Below, one piece after another: positions 1 to 9,123 of a stretch of DNA of 64,000 nucleotides (position 1 is the stretch's first letter; each line of letters begins with the position of its first letter). Source of the stretch: Verrucomicrobiaceae bacterium. GTDB lineage: Bacteria > Verrucomicrobiota > Verrucomicrobiia > Verrucomicrobiales > DEV007. Under the pieces are notes generated by a model that did not search any database, was not told where the DNA came from, and saw nothing but the letters and a program-made list of their open reading frames with translations. The translations under genes and the position numbers were made by a program. The stretch is taken from contig SHBV01000004.1 in assembly GCA_004211885.1 (NCBI GenBank), positions 22,845 to 86,844 on the forward strand. The letters are read 5' to 3'.

Positions 1-1221
1 ATGAAGCTCGTCACTTGCCGGCAAAGGCTCATCAAGTCCTGAAGCAAAAACAACAAGATAACTATAACGCTGCATTCGCGTCCCGGCAGGAAATACCCAT
101 CTTTGATTCTCATCTTCCAACACGTAGCCACCTATATCAAAAGTGAATGGATTGGGGTTGTGGATCTCAATCCAGTCCGGAGTGTTCCCATCCTTATCGG
201 TGAGCGTGCCATTATTTCTTGCCTGAAACTCGGTGATGCTTGGCTCGACCGCTTCGGCGTCAACTCCAATAGTGACTTCTGCCTGAACATTCCCAGCACC
301 ATTGCTTGCTGTTAAAGTGTAGGTTTTTGTTTCGGCTGGAAAAATGTGTAGGGACCCTTTTGCTCTTGCGTTTTGCAATGAGGTCGGTTGAATCGAGATA
401 TTTTCAGCACCTTCGACTTCCCATGAAAGCTTTGCGCTTTCTCCACTGTTAATGAATCCAGGGTTCACAACGAAGGAATGAATGACCGGGGACTGCGGAA
501 CCTCGAAATTGTTTCTCAGTGCGGTGATCTGTTCTATTGATAGGACTTCATCGTAAACAAAAACGTTATCGATGGTGCCGTCCCAGAGCTCGGCCGTGTT
601 GTCAGGCCTTAGCCCACCTATGGCAAAAGTGCCTTGACCATTGTTCCATCTGGCCGTTTCGGTCACTGCTACCAGTTCATCATCTGCAGATGATGCGTCC
701 AGATCCACATAAACCGAAACAGTGCCAGCCGCTGAGTCGTAACTGGCGGCAATGAATGTCCAGTCCTCGGTACTTTCGGGTCCCGGAAGTTCACCAACTA
801 CCGGGCGGCCAAAACCAGTGAATGAGGTGTAACGGAATTGGCCATTGCGACTGTCGAGACCAATCGTACGATCCCAACCACCATTATCATGTCCCATGAT
901 CTTGCGCAGTCCGGGGCTCGTGTTGTCAGTGCGGACCCATGCTCCCCAAGTCATGTCAGGTACTACGCTCGCATTAATGTCGATTGGAACCGTGAGAGTA
1001 CCGCCGGAAAAATCATAGGCCCCAGTATCACCGAAACCAATGTTCGATCCCCAGGTAGGGGCTGTTCCTACAGTGCCAGAAATGTCGTTCCCTTGGCCGG
1101 AGCTATCCGCAAAAGGGGCCTCTGCATCATCGAATGTGTAAAACGCAATGAGCTCTGCATGAGCTGAAGGCATCAATGCTCCCGCAAAAAAAATTAAGGA
1201 TAATAAAAATTTCTTTCTCAT
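1..1221 (-). CDS. LamG and lamin-tail domain exported protein, 3' end cut by window edge
   Basis: This leftward gene is open from an ATG at 1219-1221 to the window edge (407 codons, no stop), so its C-terminus is missing. It begins with a signal peptide of about 22 residues ending SAHA. A LamG/concanavalin-like jelly-roll follows (about residues 24-215, starting LIAFYTFDD and including WTFIAASYDSAAGTVSVYVD). Next is an Ig/PKD-like stretch (about 235-330, containing SGESAKLSWEVEGAENI). The visible part ends in a lamin-tail (LTD) domain start (about 345-407, with DWIEIHNPNPFTFDIGGYVL). Such proteins are typically large, secreted, carbohydrate- or surface-binding proteins in Verrucomicrobia, and the LTD domain is often followed by CotH or PEP-CTERM-type parts. 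No catalytic domain is seen in the visible part. Transcription diverges from the gene at 1339. Confidence 0.8.
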   Translation of the reverse strand, partial: MRKKFLLSLIFFAGALMPSAHAELIAFYTFDDAEAPFADSSGQGNDISGTVGTAPTWGSNIGFGDTGAYDFSGGTLTVPIDINASVVPDMTWGAWVRTDNTSPGLRKIMGHDNGGWDRTIGLDSRNGQFRYTSFTGFGRPVVGELPGPESTEDWTFIAASYDSAAGTVSVYVDLDASSADDELVAVTETARWNNGQGTFAIGGLRPDNTAELWDGTIDNVFVYDEVLSIEQITALRNNFEVPQSPVIHSFVVNPGFINSGESAKLSWEVEGAENISIQPTSLQNARAKGSLHIFPAETKTYTLTASNGAGNVQAEVTIGVDAEAVEPSITEFQARNNGTLTDKDGNTPDWIEIHNPNPFTFDIGGYVLEDENQRWVFPAGTRMQRYSYLVVFASGLDEPLPASDELH

Positions 1222-1338
1222 TTCAGTTTTTGTAGGAGTACAAATCATGTTTCTTCTTGTTTTTAATATCCTAGTGATAAATTATATTTGAGAACTGTAG
1301 TTATGAAGGCATTTAAGTGATTTTCTTCATTTGTCCGC

Positions 1339-4300
1339 ATGAATATTTTATTTCGAAAACAAACGACGCTGCTTTCAGTTCGTTTGATGTTTCTTCCTTT
1401 TTTTATAGCACACTGGTTATCAGGTTGTGAGAAAAAAAGTGCTGAAAGCAATTCGGCGACAAAAGAATCACCTTTGCCTAATCAAACCGAACTACTAACG
1501 AAAGCATACTTGCCTGACAAAGGGCCGCGCGATGCGGCAATTGAAGTCATTTTGCGGCGGACAGATGCTACGGCTGATGAGGGATGGGATTCCGAAGTGG
1601 TGAGCGATGCGGCTCATCAGCGGCTCGAAGAAATTTTAGATCCTAAAGCCAGTTTGCCAGAAATATTGGTGCAACCTTTGCGTCCTCCCGATCTACAAGA
1701 AAGCTATAGCGATGAACTGCTTAGCGTATGGCGTTCTCGTAAGGGCATAGGCTCGACGAAATTACCACTCAGCCAAGCCCTTACTGCGTTGCGAGCGATT
1801 TACCCGAGTGGGGCAGAAGACAAACTGAAGTTAAAGACATACAACATCACTCCTTCAACGTCACAAGAAGGTATTTTCACTACTAAGATTATTTATTTTG
1901 CGAGTGGTAAAACTACTCACGGCATAGTACAACAAAATGCCCGATGGCATTGTAGCTGGAGATCTGGAAACCCGCCCGAACTTGTTGGGATAAAAGTGAT
2001 CGATTACGAAGAGATCATTCCGAAGCGGGGTGGAGGATTAAATTTTCAGGATGTTACTGCAAGCGTTTTCAAGGAGGCTCCTTCATTTCAAGATCAACTC
2101 ATGCTGGGCATCGATCACTGGAGATCACGTCTTCAGGGTGATTTTGGAATTGATGTGAACGGTCTTCAGGGAATTTCTGTTGGGGATGCCAATGGGGACG
2201 GACTTGATGACATTTATGTCTGTCAGCAGGGTGGCTTACCCAACAAACTGTATATACGTAATTTGAATGGTGCATTGAAGGATGTATCAGCTGAATCGGG
2301 AGTTGATTGGATGGAGTTGACTCGTGCGGTTCTCTTTGTCGATCTGGACAATGATGGGGATCAGGACCTTGCGCTCGCACAAGGTTGGTATTGGATGCTG
2401 ATGGAAAACAACGGTGCAGGTATTTTTACGAAACGAACAGAAACCAAGGCCCCTTCTAATTTGCATTCCCTCGCAGCGGTTGACTACGATTTGGACGGGG
2501 ATCTTGATCTATATTTCTGTGGTCGGAACCCTGCACGCGAATTGAATAATTCCGAGGGAATCCTCGGTCAACCGATTCCCTATCATGATGCCAACAACGG
2601 CGGGGCTAATCTACTAATTCGTAACGATGGAGATTGGCGCTTCTCAGACGCGACAGCAGAGTGTGGGTTAGATGTTAATAATGCCCGATACAGCTATGCT
2701 TGTTCTTGGGCAGACTTTGATTTGGATGGGGACTCCGACCTTTATGTGGCTAACGATTTCGGGCGCAATAACCTCTACCTTAATCGTAATGGAAAATTCA
2801 TTGACGTTGCGGGCAGTCAAGGAGTTGAAGATATGTCTGCGGGAATGAGTGTTACCTGGGGTGATTACAATAATGACGGCCGTCCCGATCCTTATATAAG
2901 CAACATGTTCTCTTCTGCGGGGAACCGTATCACTTACCAGCGAAAGTTTCGCTCTGGAGTAGAACAAGAAATTGACGCGTTCCGCCGTCATGCTCGCGGT
3001 AATAGTCTATTTGCAAATATTGGGTCCGGATTCACTGACGTCAGTGAAAATGCCGCGGTAACAATGGCGCGATGGGCATGGGGTGCGAAGTTTGTGGATC
3101 TCAACAACGATGGTTGGGAGGACATTTACGTGGCGAATGGATTCATCACAACTGAAGATACTGGGGACTTGTGAAGCTTCTATTGGCGACAGGTCGTGTC
3201 GCAATCTCCTCAAAACCTTTCAGCCGCACTGGCTGATGTTAAAGCAAGTGACCGCTACAAACTCGGCTGGAAAGCACTGACAGAATTGATAGGCCAAGGA
3301 CGATCTTTTAGTGGGAACGAAAGTAATTGTTTCTTTCTTAATACCAGAGACGGGCGCTTCACTGATGCTTCAGCTACTACTGGATTAAGCTTATATGATG
3401 ATGGCCGGGCAGTGGCAGTTTGCGATTGGGACTTTGACGGAAGGCAGGACATCTGGGTTAGCAACCGCAACGCTCCCCGCGTAAGGCTCCTACGCAACAG
3501 CAGTCGCGGAGGTGACTGGCTGGCGTTGCGTTTGAGTGGAACATTAAGCAATAAAGATGCGATTGGCGCTAGAGTTGTCATAGACTTAGGTGATAACAAA
3601 TTGCGCAGTAAAACCGTCCGCGCTGGGGATGGATTTCTTGCCCAATCGAGTAAGTGGCTTCATTTCGGCTTAGGAAACAAGGCAACTATTTCAAGTGCAA
3701 AAGTTTACTGGCCGGGCGGGAAAGTCGAAAAGATTAGTGGTTTAAAAATCAATCAATACCATACCATAGAACAAGGCAAAGAGCAGGCAGTGTTGTGGAA
3801 ACCCCCGACAGGTAATTCAGCTATAAAAACAAGCAAAATTACTTTTAATGAATTAAATGATAATACACGGACCTGGCTCATTGGTCGCATTCCATTGCCT
3901 CGATTAGAGGGTATTCCCGATACGGGTGATTCTCCTAAACTGATTAATCTTTGGTCCGAAAGCTGTGCTCCATGCGTCGCCGAAATTAGCGAGTGGACTA
4001 AACACGAGAAACAAATTCGTGATGCTGGGTTAGATATATTTGCTCTAAATGTTGGCCTTTTAGACGGAAACCAGCAGAAGACGACTCCCTTAACATTTCC
4101 ATTTAACAGTAGAAAGGCGTCACCGGAAATTCTCGATGTGTTGGATATTTTTCATCGTACATTTGTGGAGCTACAGCAACCTCTTCCTATCCCTACCAGT
4201 TTCTTATTGGATAAAGAAGGTCGGGTCGCAGCAATTTACAAAGGTCACGTACCTCTTTCCACGCTTCTTGATGACGTAGCTCTGTTGAGTAAACCGGAAA

Positions 4301-5157
4301 GTGAAGCTCGTGATGCAGCTGTTCCCTTCTCTGGACGCTGGGCTTCTGACCTTTTCCCTCCACAGGCGATTCGTTTAGCAGAATCATTTGCTACTGCCGG
4401 AAACCCATCACTGCGCAAACGCTATCTCAAAGATTATCTTCTACGCTTCGAGTCAGAAGAAACTCGCCTCTACCTTGGAAGGATTTTGCTCGATGAAAAT
4501 AATTTAGAACAAGCCGTTCGGGTCTTTGCCGGAATATCGGCTACTACTGAGACCGAAGCTGAATATCACCGGAGTGCCGGTATCCTGCTGTTAAAGTATA
4601 ATCAGATCCGACCAGCACGCAATCATCTTAGAGCCGCACTTTCTGTTTATAAGGACAATCCTGATTTCCGTTTTAATCTTGGCATAGCCGAAGCCGGAAG
4701 CGGTAACTTGGTAGAAAGCCTCAATCATTTTCGTGCTTGTGTCCGAATGAAACCGGCTGATGCTGTAGCGCATTTTCAACTTGGCAATGCCTTGCAGGCC
4801 ACAGGAAAGGGCCACGATGCAGTGACGCATTATCGAAAATCACTTCAGGTCCGTCCCGGTTGGATGTTCCCCGCAAATAATCTAGCTTGGCTTCTTTCTA
4901 CGCATCCTGATTCAGAATTGCGGAATGGTGAGGAAGCAGTCAAACTGATTTCGCCAATCATTAAAGCAGATGGTGGCAAAAACCACACAACACTGTCTAC
5001 ACTGGCGGCAGCACTCGCTGAAACTGGTGACTTTAAGGGAGCAATCGAAACTACAATGAGAGCGCTTCATTATGCTCAATCAGTAGGTGCTAATGATGCC
5101 GGTCTCCGGGCCGCGCTTAGCAATTACCGGAACGGTAAAGCCTTTCGGGGCAAATAA
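1339..5157 (+). CDS. FG-GAP/ASPIC/thioredoxin-like/TPR lipoprotein with in-frame TGA (candidate selenoprotein)
   Basis: An ATG at 1339 opens a frame that meets TGA at 3172-3174 (codon 612) and then continues in the same frame to TAA at 5155-5157, giving 1,272 residues if TGA is read. The order is: lipobox LSGC (Cys30); a charged N-terminal region; FG-GAP/VCBS calcium-binding repeats (DANGDGLDDIYV, DLDNDGDQDLAL, DLDGDSDLYVAND, DLNNDGWEDIYVANG) before the TGA; a further repeat after it (DFDGRQDIWVSN); an ASPIC/UnbV domain around residue 740; a TlpA/redoxin-like domain with C876-A-P-C879; and TPR repeats near the C-terminus. FG-GAP and ASPIC together define CRTAC1-like surface proteins, so neither half is a complete family member alone. 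The TGA context is GDL-U-SFYWRQVV, and a SECIS-like hairpin follows. The protein is likely exported and lipid-anchored. Alternatives are a nonsense mutation, or translation restarting at the GTG at 3196. The joined gene is well supported, the selenocysteine reading moderately so. Confidence 0.8.
3172..3205 (+). promoter_or_regulatory. Candidate bacterial SECIS element with recoded TGA
   Basis: Counting U of the TGA (3172) as 1, the bases form a 9-bp hairpin: A11-U34, U12-A33, U13-A32, bulged G14, then six pairs from G15-C31 to A20-U26, closing a 5-nt loop GGUCG (3192-3196). The E. coli fdhF SECIS, which binds SelB, has its essential loop bases G23 and U24 in an AGGUCU loop and a bulged U17. 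Here G22 and U23 sit in an AGGUCG context with a bulge at 14. The shape and distance fit the known bacterial SECIS rules: an upper stem of at least 4 bp and a G in the first two loop bases. Function is inferred. Confidence 0.65.
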
Positions 5158-5405
5158 TATCGTTCCCCTAAATTAAATAAGACTCAGGGGCCCAGTTGAT
5201 ATTACATGCTATTTTATAAAAGGGTTTATGGTTGATTAGAACAGCGATAAAATATAATGAACAGGAAACAACAGGGTATTCGCAATTGGTTGATATTTTT
5301 GTTATTCTTGGACTTCATCTGACCACTTCAGAGGCTATCGCGCATGGATAGGTTTTGTGATGAAAGGTAATCGGCTTGCCAATTATATTGATTCTGGCCC
5401 ATTCT
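5158..5405. other. Intergenic gap before the SMP-30 gene
   Basis: About 250 bases without a convincing gene. The short reading frames here have no recognisable protein features. It probably holds the terminator of the FG-GAP gene and the promoter of the next gene, but no clear hairpin-plus-T-run or strong -35/-10 pair could be identified by eye. Confidence 0.5.
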
Positions 5406-6299
5406 ATGAGTATGAAATTATTACCTGTTATATTCCTGAGCTTTGCGATGAATGCTGCTCTTGCCGATCTTTCCTCAATTCTGAATGAAGGGGCAACTGT
5501 CGAGCAGCTTGGGACTGACATGAAATTTACTGAGGGACCAGTATGGATAGCCAAAGAGAACCGGTTGGTATTTTCGGATATCCCGCGGTCCCTGCAGCTG
5601 CAATGGACCAAAAAAGAAGGCATTAAGGAATGGAGAAAGGTGGAGGCTTCTAATGGAAACCTTCTCGATCTTAAAGGAAATCTCCTTTCGTGCCAGCACG
5701 GTGGGAGAAATCTTGTCAGGACCGAATCTGACGGGACCGTTAAGGTTCTGGCAGATAATTATAAAGGGAAGAAATTCAATTCTCCAAATGATTTAGCAAT
5801 TAAGAGTGATGGAACGATCTGGTTCACGGATCCAAGTTATGGTTTGAGGGGCAGAAAAGCAGAGGCAGGAGGTAAGTGGGTCTATCGACTGAAGAGTGAC
5901 GGGTCCGTGAGTGTCGCTTGTAAGACTTTTGATATGCCAAATGGAATTGCCTTCTCTCCGGACCAGAAAAGAGTTTACATCGCCGATTCCGGAAAGATTG
6001 GTAAAATTCATGCTTATGATGTGGTAGAGAAGGGCCTCTTGAGTGATCCCGTCTTTATCATGGATGTGCGTTGTGATGGGATGTGCATTGATACGAAAGG
6101 AAGAATTTATACCACTTCGCGAGGAGGCATTCATATTTATAACTCTTCAGGTAAGAAGTTGGGATTGATACCGACTCCTGAACATCCAGCCAATGTTTGC
6201 TTTGGCGGTAAAGATTACGACACTTTATTCATCACGGCCCGTAAGTCCCTCTATTCAATTAAGACGAAGGCAAAGGGTCAAATTGTGACTCCTGATTAA
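5406..6299 (+). CDS. SMP-30/gluconolactonase-like exported beta-propeller protein
   Basis: The protein is of the SMP-30/gluconolactonase/LRE family, six-bladed beta-propeller lactonases that need a divalent metal and often open sugar lactones. Family signatures visible are FTEGPVWIAKENRLVFSDIP near the N-terminus (the metal-binding Glu of the EGP motif), NSPNDLAIKSDGTIWFTDPS mid-protein (Asn and Asp ligands), and MPNGIAFSPDQKRVYIADSG. The start was set at ATG 5406 because a signal peptide (KLLPVIFLSFAMNAALA) follows directly. An in-frame TTG at 5376 and an ATG at 5412 are alternatives. It ends 15 bp before the AGE epimerase and is probably co-transcribed, suggesting a sugar-processing pair. 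The exact substrate cannot be told from sequence. Confidence 0.85.
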   Translation: MSMKLLPVIFLSFAMNAALADLSSILNEGATVEQLGTDMKFTEGPVWIAKENRLVFSDIPRSLQLQWTKKEGIKEWRKVEASNGNLLDLKGNLLSCQHGGRNLVRTESDGTVKVLADNYKGKKFNSPNDLAIKSDGTIWFTDPSYGLRGRKAEAGGKWVYRLKSDGSVSVACKTFDMPNGIAFSPDQKRVYIADSGKIGKIHAYDVVEKGLLSDPVFIMDVRCDGMCIDTKGRIYTTSRGGIHIYNSSGKKLGLIPTPEHPANVCFGGKDYDTLFITARKSLYSIKTKAKGQIVTPD

Positions 6300-6314
6300 G
6301 CGGTATAGTAGATA

Positions 6315-7499
6315 ATGATATCAGACGCCGATTCTCGGGAAGAACTGATTTCGATTTACCGTAATGGTCTGCTCGATGATGTGATTCCTTTTTGGATTAG
6401 GAATTGCGTTGATCGTGATCATGGCGGCTTCATGATGTGCCTTGATCGGGGCGGAAAAGTCATAGATACCGATAAGGGGGTCTGGCAGCAGGGAAGATTT
6501 ACTTGGCTATTAGGCGAGCTTTACAATAATGTTGAAGAGCGAGCAGAATGGCTCGAATTAGCAAAGCATGGGGCCAAATTCATGGATGACCATTGCTTCG
6601 ATCCGTCCGATGGGAGGATGTGGTTTCACCTCACTCGGGAAGGGGATCCGATCCGAAAGAGACGCTATGCCTTCTCGGAAAGTTTTGCTACGATTGCTTA
6701 TGGGGAACTTTTCAAGGCCACGGGAGAGAAACATTATGCTGAGAAGGCCCGAAGAACATTTGACCGATTCATTAGTCATAACCTTGATCCTCGTGGAGTC
6801 GATCCAAAGTTCACTGATGTTCGGCCCATGAAGAGTCTTGGGTTTCCAATGATTACAATTACAACAGCTCAGGAGCTGCGTGATTCGATTGGTCTTACGG
6901 ATGCTGAGGAGTGGATTGATCGTAGCATTGAGCAAATTTGCAGAGATCATCTAAAACCGGACCTTCGTTGCGTGTTGGAAAATGTTGGAACGGATGGAGA
7001 AATAATAGATCACTTTGATGGCCGAATGTTGAACCCTGGTCATGCGATAGAAGCGTCATGGTTTATTATGCAGGAGGGGAAAATCCGTAACGATCCGAGT
7101 CTAATCAAGACAGGATGCCAGATCCTTGACTGGAGCTGGGAACGGGGATGGGATAATGAGTTTGGAGGGATCCTGTACTTTGTTGATATGAAGGGCATCC
7201 CTGTGCAGGAGTATTGGCATGATATGAAATTCTGGTGGCCGCAGGCCGAAGCTATCATCGCTACTATATTTGCTTTTTCTCTTACAGGTGACCCGAAATA
7301 TGCTGAATGGCACAGACAAGTTCACGAGTGGGCTTACAAGTTCTTTCCTGACCCTGATAACGGTGAATGGTTCGGTTACCTTCACCGTGATGGGAGTGTC
7401 AGTTCGACTCTGAAAGGGAACCTTTGGAAAGGTCCATTCCATGTTCCGCGCATGAAATTAATGAGCTGGAAATTACTTGAGGATCTGGCAGATGAGTAG
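6315..7499 (+). CDS. AGE-family epimerase/isomerase (N-acylglucosamine 2-epimerase type)
   Basis: A cytosolic 394-residue protein of the (alpha/alpha)6-barrel AGE superfamily, which includes N-acylglucosamine 2-epimerase, cellobiose 2-epimerase and mannose isomerases. Family blocks include GVWQQGRFTWLLGELY (about 60-75), RRYAFSESFATIAYGE (about 115-130), LNPGHAIEASWFIM (about 240, with the catalytic-type His) and EYWHDMKFWWPQAEAI (about 295-310), followed by the C-terminal WKGPFHVPR block. Length is normal for the family. There is no signal peptide. It follows the SMP-30 gene by 15 bp. It probably interconverts a sugar and its C2 epimer or ketose in the cytoplasm. Close cellobiose 2-epimerases cannot be separated from N-acylglucosamine enzymes by eye. 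Confidence 0.88.
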   Translation: MISDADSREELISIYRNGLLDDVIPFWIRNCVDRDHGGFMMCLDRGGKVIDTDKGVWQQGRFTWLLGELYNNVEERAEWLELAKHGAKFMDDHCFDPSDGRMWFHLTREGDPIRKRRYAFSESFATIAYGELFKATGEKHYAEKARRTFDRFISHNLDPRGVDPKFTDVRPMKSLGFPMITITTAQELRDSIGLTDAEEWIDRSIEQICRDHLKPDLRCVLENVGTDGEIIDHFDGRMLNPGHAIEASWFIMQEGKIRNDPSLIKTGCQILDWSWERGWDNEFGGILYFVDMKGIPVQEYWHDMKFWWPQAEAIIATIFAFSLTGDPKYAEWHRQVHEWAYKFFPDPDNGEWFGYLHRDGSVSSTLKGNLWKGPFHVPRMKLMSWKLLEDLADE

Positions 7500-7549
7500 G
7501 GCCTTTGATCTTTGAATATGAAAAACAAAGAGAATCTCTTCTCATTAAT

Positions 7550-8461
7550 TTATATCTGGGTATAGCTCAGTAATTGGTTCAAACGTTCAGATATTTGTTC
7601 GGAATCCAAACTGCTTAGACCTTCCACACTGAATGACTCACAGTCGAAGCTGGCCATTACAGTGCCTCTGGCTACGGCAGCTTTTAGATCATTAAAATTT
7701 GGAGATCCTTGATTCTGTGATGCGATGAACCCTGCAATTCCACCCACAAAACAGTCACCCGCTCCTGTAGGGTCTTCAACTTCTTCGAGCGGATAGGCTC
7801 CGAGACGGAAAAATTCGTTCTCATTTTTACCAAACAGCATGGAGCCGTGCTCGCCGGTCTTGATGATGACATTCTTTGGGCCGAGGCCCATTAATTTTTT
7901 CCCGGCCCTTACAAGGTTCCTTGTTTCCATGAAAAGCTGAGCCTCCGATTCGTTAATGACCAAGAGATCAATTTTCCGGAGAAGCTCAATCAATTCGTCC
8001 CGTTCGTTATTGATCCAGATGTCCATTGTGTCAGCAATGGAATACTTTGCATTGCTGCATTGATCTAATACATCGATCTGGTTTCTGGGGCTCATATTTG
8101 CGAGTAGGACAAGCTCAGTGTCAAAATACGATTCGGGTATCTTAGGCTCGTAGGCTTCCAATACATTGATTGCGACGTCATGAGTTGTTCGATCATCCAT
8201 ATTTTCGTGATATTCTCCGGACCAATAAAAGCTATCTCCTTCACTGCGTTCAATTCCCTCAGTGCAGATCCCGTTATTTTCGAGTGTTGTTATGTGTTCT
8301 TTTGGGAAGTCCTTGCCAATGATGCCGACGATCCGAGTAGTTGCGAAGAAACTGCATGCCATTGCAGCGTACGACGCTGAACCTCCCATCAGACCCGTCC
8401 TTTCAACTTTAGGAGTTTTGACGTCATCAATAGCGACAGTTCCGGCAACGATTACTTTCAT
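7550..8461 (-). CDS. PfkB-family carbohydrate/nucleoside kinase
   Basis: A ribokinase-fold (PfkB) kinase of 303 residues. Visible signatures are the N-terminal GTVAIDDVKTP strand, the GGSASYAAMACSFF block that binds sugar, a mid-protein INESEAQLF (the ribokinase NExE-type element), and the C-terminal EDPTGAGDCFVGGIAGF motif with the catalytic Asp of the GAGD anion hole. It is cytosolic and uses ATP. The substrate (ribose, adenosine, fructose or a related sugar) cannot be fixed from motifs. Its ATG overlaps the stop of thiE in an ATGA arrangement, so it is translationally coupled as the last gene of the leftward operon that includes alr and accBC. Confidence 0.88.
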   Translation of the reverse strand: MKVIVAGTVAIDDVKTPKVERTGLMGGSASYAAMACSFFATTRIVGIIGKDFPKEHITTLENNGICTEGIERSEGDSFYWSGEYHENMDDRTTHDVAINVLEAYEPKIPESYFDTELVLLANMSPRNQIDVLDQCSNAKYSIADTMDIWINNERDELIELLRKIDLLVINESEAQLFMETRNLVRAGKKLMGLGPKNVIIKTGEHGSMLFGKNENEFFRLGAYPLEEVEDPTGAGDCFVGGIAGFIASQNQGSPNFNDLKAAVARGTVMASFDCESFSVEGLSSLDSEQISERLNQLLSYTQI

Positions 8462-9084
8462 GATTTTTGATCTGAGTTCTTTTTTCCGATTCTTTGGATT
8501 CGCGAGACATAAGATTTAATGTCTTCACTTTGCAAGAGATTCGAGACGATAACGACGTTCTGAGCCCCAGCATTTAATACTTCGGGGAGTGTCTGTTCTG
8601 TGATACCACCGATGCAGAATATCGGTAATGGTACTTCATTATGGACCCGTACAATTTCATTTAGGCCGATCGCCGGCCTCCCGGGCTTAGTGGCTGTAGG
8701 GTAAAGAGGTCCAAATCCTATATAATCGGCTCCTTCCTCATGAGCTTTTCTGGCCTGTTCTGGGCAATGGGTAGAGCGTCCTACAATCTTACAGTTTCCC
8801 GCCAAAATTCGAGCCTCCTCTAAATTTCCATCGTTTTGTCCTATATGGACGCCGTCCGCGCTGACTTTGGCAGCAATTTCAGGGTAATCATTGATAATGA
8901 ATGGAACTTCGTATTTCAAACAGATAGGTCTTAGAACTTTAGCCATTTCTAGGATCCCTTTGGGATCATGATTTTTTGCTCTGAGTTGAAGCATGCTGAT
9001 CCCTGAATCGCAGATTGATTCAGTTTTGATGGCTATGTCTTTTTCATCAACGTAACCAAGGTCGAGTATTGAATACAGCTTCAC
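8458..9084 (-). CDS. thiE: Thiamine-phosphate synthase ThiE
   Basis: ThiE joins HMP-PP and thiazole phosphate to make thiamine phosphate. The 208-residue TIM-barrel protein shows family motifs: LQLRAKNHD (pyrimidine-pyrophosphate binding), FIINDYPEIAAKVSADGVHI with GQND after it, VGRSTHC, ADYIGFGPLYPTATKPG, and FCIGGITEQ near the C-terminus. Length is normal. The start codon is GTG at 9082-9084, since no ATG or TTG fits better before the first beta-strand. It lies 39 bp after accC and overlaps the PfkB kinase by 4 bp. No TPP riboswitch was recognised upstream. The kinase after it is not ThiD or ThiM by motif, so the rest of thiamine synthesis must be encoded elsewhere. Confidence 0.93.
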   Translation of the reverse strand: MKLYSILDLGYVDEKDIAIKTESICDSGISMLQLRAKNHDPKGILEMAKVLRPICLKYEVPFIINDYPEIAAKVSADGVHIGQNDGNLEEARILAGNCKIVGRSTHCPEQARKAHEEGADYIGFGPLYPTATKPGRPAIGLNEIVRVHNEVPLPIFCIGGITEQTLPEVLNAGAQNVVIVSNLLQSEDIKSYVSRIQRIGKKNSDQKS

Positions 9085-9123
9085 GATGGAGTTGTGATTG
9101 TAGCTTTGACCGGACTAATAATA

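Noticed and set aside
103..1167. Rightward reading frames in the first kilobase
   Set aside because: They are the opposite-strand shadow of the LamG/lamin-tail gene that runs leftward off the window edge and has consistent domain order.
3172..3174. The TGA might be a sense codon because TGA is reassigned in this organism
   Set aside because: Other genes here end at TGA with complete family lengths, for example the deacetylase (31487-31489) and a sulfatase (49514-49516). General reassignment is therefore not supported.
3196..5157. Separate gene starting at GTG 3196
   Set aside because: It lacks a signal peptide, begins inside an FG-GAP/ASPIC protein and has no own start context. The same frame runs directly from the upstream gene through TGA.
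9085..9123. TPP riboswitch upstream of thiE
   Set aside because: Only 39 bp separate thiE from accC, too short for a TPP riboswitch, and no matching sequence was found.
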